Origin: JASHUC01 sp035606175
GTDB lineage: Bacteria > Pseudomonadota > Gammaproteobacteria > Steroidobacterales > Steroidobacteraceae
DNA length: 27,773 bases
Assembly: GCA_035606175.1 (NCBI GenBank)
Contig: DATNFW010000044.1
Span: 1 to 27,773, forward strand
Direction: 5' to 3'
Numbering within the stretch: position 1 is the stretch's first letter; each line of letters opens with the position of its first letter. Shown here in pieces: positions 23,283 through 27,773 of the stretch. A program made the translations under genes and the position numbers. The notes beneath the pieces are model-generated. The model did not search any database. It was not told where the DNA came from and saw only the letters and a list, made by a program, of their open reading frames with translations.

Positions 23283-24920
23283 TCAGCGTGCTCCGGCCCT
23301 CGCAAACCGCCGCTTGATTGCGCGGGAGACGTCCTCGAGCTCGCGGATGCCGAGTGCGGTCGCACAGGCAAAGAACGCCGAAGCGCCGACCACGATCACC
23401 GCGACGAGGGATCCGAGCTTCGGCCAGAAGCGCTGCGTAGCCCAGTGCGCAAGGAGGAAGTGATTGCCCGCCCAGCACACGGCGGCAAGGAGAGCCGAAG
23501 CAGCGGCGAGGCGCATCAGGAGCGATACGAGCGCCGCCGACTCGAGCCGCCCTAGATGGCGGCGCATGATGAAGTACAGGATGAGGAAGTTCGAGGTCGC
23601 GATGCATGCCGTCGAGAACGCGAGCCCCCGGTGGCCCCAGCCGAAATGCATCGTGAACAGCCAGTTGAGAAAGAGATTCAGCGCGACCGCAAAGAAGCTC
23701 ACTACCATCGGCGTCTTGCGCCGATCGATCGCATAAAAGGCGTTGACGAGGACCTTCAGCGCCGCGTAGCCACAGAGCCCGAGCGCATAGAATTCGAGGG
23801 CTCCAGCCGCCTGCTCGGCATCGAAGGCCGTGAAGTGCCCGTGCTGATAGAGCACGGACATGATGGGACCTGCGAGCAGGATGAGTCCGATGCTGGCAGG
23901 AATGGTGAGAAGAAACGCGAGCCGCATGCCGCGCGCGAGCTCGCTGCGAAATGCAACCGTGTTTCGGGCCGCCGCCATGCGAGCGAGCAGCGGCAGCGAG
24001 ACCGTGCCGAGCGCCACGCCGAACACACCGAGCGGCAGCTGCATGAGCCTGAAGGCGGTGGCGAGCCAGTACACCGAGCCGTCCTGCAGGCGTGAGGCGA
24101 ACGCGGAGTTCACGAGCACGTTCACCTGGGTCGCACTCGCCGCGATGACCGACGGGCCCATGAGCCGCAGGATCGCCTCGATCCCCGGGTCGCGCCACGC
24201 GAAGTCCGGGCGGAAGCGGTAGCCGACGCCGCGCACCGCCGGAAGCTGAACCGCGAGTTGCAGGGCTCCGCCGATCAGCGTGCCGATCGCAACGCCGAGC
24301 AGCGCCTTCGGACCGAAGGCAGGATCGAGCCACCATCCGAGGGCGACACCCGCAATGATCGAGCCGAGATTGAAGAAGCTCGAGGCCATCGCCGGCACGC
24401 CGAAGATGCTCCGCGAATTGAGCAGCCCCATCGCGAGTGCCGCGAGCGAGACGAGCAGAATGAACGGGAACATGACGCGCGTCAGGTGCACGGTGAGCGC
24501 CGCCTTGGCGCCCGTGAACCCTCCCGCCAGCACCGACACCAGCCAGGGCGAGAAAATGATGCCGGCGATGGTGATCGCGCTGAGCGTGATCACGGTGAGC
24601 GTTGCGACTTTGTTCGCAAGGCGCCACGCGGCTCGATCTCCCTGCGTCGCCAGCGTCTTGCTGAAAGTCGTGACGAATGCGGTCGAGAGCGCGCCCTCGG
24701 CGAACAGATCGCGCAGCAGATTCGGGATGCGGAAGGCGATCGTGAAGGCATCCATCAGCGCGCCGCCCCCGAAGAGCGCTGCGAAGATCTGCTCGCGTGC
24801 CACACCGAGCACGCGGCTACACATGACGTAAAGGCCGACCATGCCCGCGGCGCGCGTGTCGAGCTTCTCGGCGCGCGGTGAGGCGCCGACGGGTTCTGCG
24901 GGATGCGAAGATGTGTTCAA
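23283..24920 (-). CDS. murJ: Lipid II flippase MurJ (MviN)
   Basis: MurJ moves lipid II across the inner membrane for peptidoglycan synthesis and is essential. The 545-residue protein has about 14 membrane helices and the MOP-superfamily opening GLYVMCSRVLGVAREQIFAALFG, AFRIPNLLRDLFAEGALSTAFV, and LPLGVFGVALGTVSLPLLAR in the second half. The longest start is TTG at 24920; ATG at 24842 lies too close to the first helix. No Shine-Dalgarno precedes the TTG, but a perfect TATAAT lies 18-23 bases upstream, so the 5' leader would be about ten bases. It converges on the porin with 13 bases between stops. The charged C-terminus (RAIKRRFARAGAR) is cytoplasmic. Confidence 0.95.
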   Translation of the reverse strand: MNTSSHPAEPVGASPRAEKLDTRAAGMVGLYVMCSRVLGVAREQIFAALFGGGALMDAFTIAFRIPNLLRDLFAEGALSTAFVTTFSKTLATQGDRAAWRLANKVATLTVITLSAITIAGIIFSPWLVSVLAGGFTGAKAALTVHLTRVMFPFILLVSLAALAMGLLNSRSIFGVPAMASSFFNLGSIIAGVALGWWLDPAFGPKALLGVAIGTLIGGALQLAVQLPAVRGVGYRFRPDFAWRDPGIEAILRLMGPSVIAASATQVNVLVNSAFASRLQDGSVYWLATAFRLMQLPLGVFGVALGTVSLPLLARMAAARNTVAFRSELARGMRLAFLLTIPASIGLILLAGPIMSVLYQHGHFTAFDAEQAAGALEFYALGLCGYAALKVLVNAFYAIDRRKTPMVVSFFAVALNLFLNWLFTMHFGWGHRGLAFSTACIATSNFLILYFIMRRHLGRLESAALVSLLMRLAAASALLAAVCWAGNHFLLAHWATQRFWPKLGSLVAVIVVGASAFFACATALGIRELEDVSRAIKRRFARAGAR

Positions 24921-24951
24921 GTTACTTATTGATCAACATTATAAGTACTTG
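24918..24951 (-). promoter_or_regulatory. Inverted repeat covering the murJ -10 box and start codon
   Basis: On the plus strand CAAGT-T-ACTTAT (24918-24929) faces ATAAGT-ACTTG (24941-24951) across 11 bases that contain TGATCA. The arms match over 11 bases apart from one bulged T. The minus-strand -10 box TATAAT (24943-24938) lies at the inner edge of one arm, and the murJ TTG (24920-24918) is the end of the other. It sits in the only strongly AT-rich patch of the window. This looks like an operator that would block or retune murJ transcription. Confidence 0.5.
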
Positions 24952-25230
24952 AAATATCCCACGAAAGAATTCGAGAAAGAAAGTGCTGCGGCGGGCGCCC
25001 GACGCTTGGCCGAGTGCGACGCATCCCTCGTATTACACCAATGTCACGCATCGAGTGTTAATCGAAGCGGACGCCGGCCGTTAGCTTGTCCAAGGGAAGC
25101 ATCGTCTCACGGAGGACCGGACTGCTTCAGTGCAACGGTGGATCGGGTTTCTAAGCGCACTCCCTCCGGTCGAATTGGAAGTGGACGATGCGGGGGCGGG
25201 GATGCAGTTGCATCCCTGCCCCTTCTTGCA
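24921..25230. other. 310-base intergenic region between ClC gene and murJ
   Basis: Apart from the AT-rich promoter/palindrome next to murJ (24918-24985) and the stem-loop at 25193-25222, I see no gene or clear signal. Frames crossing it are antisense extensions of murJ without family character. Confidence 0.45.
25193..25222 (-). terminator. Stem-loop after the ClC transporter gene
   Basis: GGGGCGGGGATGCA (25193-25206) pairs with TGCATCCCTGCCCC (25209-25222) at 14 positions with one G-T pair and a 2-base centre. It lies 8 bases beyond the ClC stop on the transcribed strand. There is no U-run after it on the minus strand, so it may be a 3'-end stabiliser rather than a full intrinsic terminator. 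Confidence 0.4.
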
Positions 25231-27102
25231 TCAGCTGCGCTGAGATACGTCCGCGTGCCCGTGCGCGTGCGAGCGGCCGAATGCGCCGAGGTGAATCAGC
25301 GCCTCCCGATCGCGCTCCTCACTGTTGACGGTTGCGCGCACTCGAAGGATGTCGCGCCGAGCGACGAGCCCGACGAGGGATGAGTCTTCGCGACGGAGAA
25401 TGGGGATGCGGCCCACCTGCGTCTCTGCCATGCGATCGGCGATTACGCCGACGATCTCATCTTCGTATCCGACGACGAGATTGCGGCCGGCGAGCTGCTC
25501 GGCGAGCGTTCCGGTGCGATGCCCGTCCATCATCCAGGCGAGCGCGTCCGTGCGTGAGACGAGGCCGACGACCCGACCCGAGGCGTCGACGACGGGATAG
25601 CTCTTGTGCCGGCGCGGAGCATCCGGAGTCGTGAAGAACTTCACGACCTCCCCGACCGGCATGTCCGCGGGCAGCGTGTCGACGGGTGTCGCCATCACCT
25701 CCTGCACTCGCATCAGCTGGAACGGATCGACGCTGTACTCGCGTGTGATGTGATAGCCCCGGCGCGCGATTTTCTCGGTAAGAATCGAGCGCTTGAGCAA
25801 TAGCACGGTCGTTGCGTATGCAGTCGCGCTCGTGACGGCGAGCGGCAGCAGCGCGTTGTAATCGTGCGTGAGCTCGAGTGCGAACAACATCGCCGTGAGC
25901 GGCGCGCGCATCGTGCCGCCCATCATTGCGGCCATGCCGAGCAGAGCCCAGAACGCTGGATCGCCCACGGGCATCACATTGCCGACGAGGCGGCCGACCA
26001 CTCCACCCATGATGAGCAGCGGGGCGAGCACACCGCCCGAGGTGCCCGAGCCGAGAGCGACCGACCAGATGATCGATTTCACGAACATCACGCGAAGCGA
26101 GGTCGCGTTGTCTACGGTCCCGCGGAGCAGTGCACCGATATTGTCGTAGCCCACACCGAGCGCGTGGGGGGATACGAGTCCTCCGATGCCGATCACGATG
26201 CCGCCGAGCGCGGGCCACCACATCCAATGAATGGGCAGGCGCTGGAAGAAGTCCTCCGACTTGTAAACCATCTGCGTGAGGATGCCGGAGGAGACACCAC
26301 CGATGATTCCCATGGCGGCGCACAGAAGCAGCCCAATCGGGCCCACGGCATGGCTCGCCTCCATCGGGAAGAGCGGGCCGGGACCGAGCAGCCAGGGGCG
26401 CCAGACCGCCGCGACGATAGAGGCGACCGCGACCGGCACGAAGCTGCGCGGCTTCCATTCGAAGAGCAGCAGCTCGACTGCCAGCAATATCGCGGCGATC
26501 GGCGTACCGAACGTTGCCGACATGCCCGCCGCCGCGCCCGCAACGAGCAGCGTTTTGCGCTCGGCGGGTGAGAGGTGAAACATCTGCGCGAACAGGGAGC
26601 CGAGCGCGCCACCCGTCATGATGATCGGGCCCTCGGCTCCGAACGGACCGCCCGTGCCGATGGAGATCGCAGAGGACAGCGGCTTCAACACCGCGACCTT
26701 CGCGTCGATCCGGCTGCGCCCGATGAGGATTGCCTCGATAGCCTCGGGAATTCCGTGGCCGCGAATGCGCTCCGACCCGTACCGAGCCATGAGGCCGACG
26801 ATCAGACAGCCGACGACCGGGACCAACAGCGCAAAGTCCCCGTAGGGCGTGCCGACCGGCGTCACGTGCACGACGCTCCAGCGCCCGTAATAGGCGAGGT
26901 TCGTGACGATGTCGATCAGGTGCAGGAGAGCCCACGCGGCAGCGGCGCCGCCCGTGCCAACGACCAGCGCCATCCCACTGAGGGCCAGCAGCCGGAGGTC
27001 GGCGGTGAAATCGCGAAGGGGATCGCCGGAGTGATGCGAGGTTTTGCGGTGGGGAACCGTCGGCTCGGCGGCACTGGGCGCGGACACGGCTGGTTTCGGC
27101 AT
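25231..27102 (-). CDS. ClC-family chloride transporter with two CBS domains
   Basis: A membrane transporter of about 623 residues. The ClC core (about 30-430) has the anion-path motifs RGHGIPEA, GPFGAEGPIIMTGG and GSGTSGGVLAPLL. The gating glutamate is kept in GAEGP, though the usual Lys/Arg before it is Ala, and the filter serine of GSGIP is His. The proton-path glutamate seems kept in LLFEWKPRSF, which favours a proton/chloride antiporter. Two CBS domains follow (VQEVMATPVDTLP... and GRNLVVGYEDEIVG...), then a His-rich tail SHAHGH. Start ATG at 27102 is preferred over ATG 27171, whose extra 23 codons are unlike the rest in codon use and cross a C8 run. It follows the MFS gene on the same strand. 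Confidence 0.88.
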   Translation of the reverse strand: MPKPAVSAPSAAEPTVPHRKTSHHSGDPLRDFTADLRLLALSGMALVVGTGGAAAAWALLHLIDIVTNLAYYGRWSVVHVTPVGTPYGDFALLVPVVGCLIVGLMARYGSERIRGHGIPEAIEAILIGRSRIDAKVAVLKPLSSAISIGTGGPFGAEGPIIMTGGALGSLFAQMFHLSPAERKTLLVAGAAAGMSATFGTPIAAILLAVELLLFEWKPRSFVPVAVASIVAAVWRPWLLGPGPLFPMEASHAVGPIGLLLCAAMGIIGGVSSGILTQMVYKSEDFFQRLPIHWMWWPALGGIVIGIGGLVSPHALGVGYDNIGALLRGTVDNATSLRVMFVKSIIWSVALGSGTSGGVLAPLLIMGGVVGRLVGNVMPVGDPAFWALLGMAAMMGGTMRAPLTAMLFALELTHDYNALLPLAVTSATAYATTVLLLKRSILTEKIARRGYHITREYSVDPFQLMRVQEVMATPVDTLPADMPVGEVVKFFTTPDAPRRHKSYPVVDASGRVVGLVSRTDALAWMMDGHRTGTLAEQLAGRNLVVGYEDEIVGVIADRMAETQVGRIPILRREDSSLVGLVARRDILRVRATVNSEERDREALIHLGAFGRSHAHGHADVSQRS

Positions 27103-27198
27103 AGCCTCACATGAGCTGAAACGGGGGGGGCGCAGCGTGCCACGAACGGCGCGCGGCTGGAATTTTAGCATGACCTTTCTTTGACGTGCTTCTCGCGT

Positions 27199-27773
27199 TC
27201 AAGCCGCAGCGCGTGCCGCGCGTCCCGCGGCGAGCCACAGCACCCCGGTGAGCCCCACGGCCGCGGGTACGATGAGCACCGCTGTCGCAAGTGAGCTGGC
27301 ATCCGAGAGTGCCCCGATCAGCGGCGGTGAGAGCACGTCTCCGAACAAATGGATCGCGAGCACGCTCAGGGCCACCGCCGAGGCGCGCTCCCAGGGTGCA
27401 GCGAGATTGACGATGATGGAGTTGACCGGCCCCGTCGACATGAAGAGCAACAGCTCGGCAGCGACGATCGCTGAGTAATAGATCGCGGGCGTCGTAGCCG
27501 TGAGCGCGACCGCGGCTAGAGGCGCGGCGGCGAAAGCCGTGAGCGCGCACAGCCAGTAGTACGCCTCGCGAGAGGACTTGAGCCATCGGTCGCCGAGCCA
27601 GCCTCCGGCGAATGTGCCCGCGAAGCCCGTCACCACGACGATCGCACCGAAGCCGGTCGTCGCCGCAGGTCCCGGCACTCCACGCACGCGCTCGAGAAAA
27701 GTGGGCATCCAGAACGCGAGGCCTCCGAGCGCGAAGGTATACGCGGCATAGCCGAGCACCGTCAGCACATACG
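27199..27773 (-). CDS. MFS transporter, Spinster-like (3' part only)
   Basis: The gene runs off the right edge, so only the C-terminal 190 or so residues are present. They hold about six membrane segments: LGYAAYTFALGGLAFWMPTFLERVRG, GFGAIVVVTGFAGTFAGGWLGDRWL with the MFS loop motif G-D-R, WLCALTAFAAAPLAAVAL, a segment with AELLLFMSTGPVNSIIVNLA, and a last pair ending VLWLAAGRAARAAA. The GLAFWMP and TGPVNSIIVNL motifs resemble bacterial Spinster-like carriers. The substrate is unknown. It is likely transcribed into the ClC gene, 97 bases away. Confidence 0.75.
   Translation of the reverse strand, partial: YVLTVLGYAAYTFALGGLAFWMPTFLERVRGVPGPAATTGFGAIVVVTGFAGTFAGGWLGDRWLKSSREAYYWLCALTAFAAAPLAAVALTATTPAIYYSAIVAAELLLFMSTGPVNSIIVNLAAPWERASAVALSVLAIHLFGDVLSPPLIGALSDASSLATAVLIVPAAVGLTGVLWLAAGRAARAAA

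Noticed and set aside
1..27773. CRISPR arrays, insertion sequences, tRNA or rRNA genes
   Set aside because: No regularly spaced direct repeats, transposase motifs, cloverleaf or rRNA sequence seen.

Overview
This is a GC-rich, tightly packed chromosomal stretch from a Gram-negative bacterium. Outer-membrane proteins, an MdtABC-type efflux operon with an outer-membrane factor, HtpX, PsiF and an EntD-like phosphopantetheinyl transferase point to the Proteobacteria. The mix of aerobic phenylacetate genes, paired glutathione transferases and Spinster-like MFS transport would suit an environmental gammaproteobacterium of the Steroidobacter/Nevskia type, but that placement is inference. I see no insertion sequence, phage gene, CRISPR array, tRNA or rRNA.

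Layout, left to right. (1) 1-382: 3' end of a TylF-like methyltransferase. (2) 466-3329, minus strand: an NTF2-fold protein gene followed by paaA, paaB and paaC of the phenylacetyl-CoA epoxidase, without paaD or paaE. (3) 3349-4926: a secreted GH39-like glycosidase, divergent from the NTF2 gene, then a convergent outer-membrane beta-barrel gene (4904-5587). (4) 5760-8287, minus strand: two tandem glutathione transferases and the membrane protease HtpX. (5) 8288-9521: an accessory-looking patch with a 310-base gap full of inverted repeats, including paired DnaA boxes, a PsiF-repeat protein, a REP-like palindrome and a 59-residue Myb/SANT-like protein. (6) 9522-10208: a phosphopantetheinyl transferase. 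(7) 10480-19881: a four-gene RND operon (adaptor, MdtB-like pump, MdtC-like pump, NodT-family outer-membrane factor). (8) 19906-21612, minus: a lipoprotein with a PQQ-like beta-propeller on a poly-serine tether, divergent from an OprP-like porin (about 21881/21965-23269). (9) 23283-24920, minus: MurJ; 25231-27102, minus: a ClC chloride transporter with two CBS domains; 27199-end: 3' part of an MFS transporter.

Functionally most of the window concerns the cell envelope: drug efflux, porin, surface lipoprotein, lipid II flipping, membrane proteolysis and ion transport, with a catabolic block (paaABC) at the left. The most unusual features are a roughly 140-residue Gly/Ser/Ala/Thr insertion in the periplasmic domain of the MdtC-like pump, matched by a smaller glycine-rich insertion in its outer-membrane partner; a porin frame whose signal peptide lies upstream of any normal start codon; a 34-base inverted repeat that includes the murJ start codon and a perfect -10 box; and the inverted-repeat cluster upstream of the GST genes. 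I did not find a clearly new multi-gene system; the window mostly holds recognisable families with odd local features.
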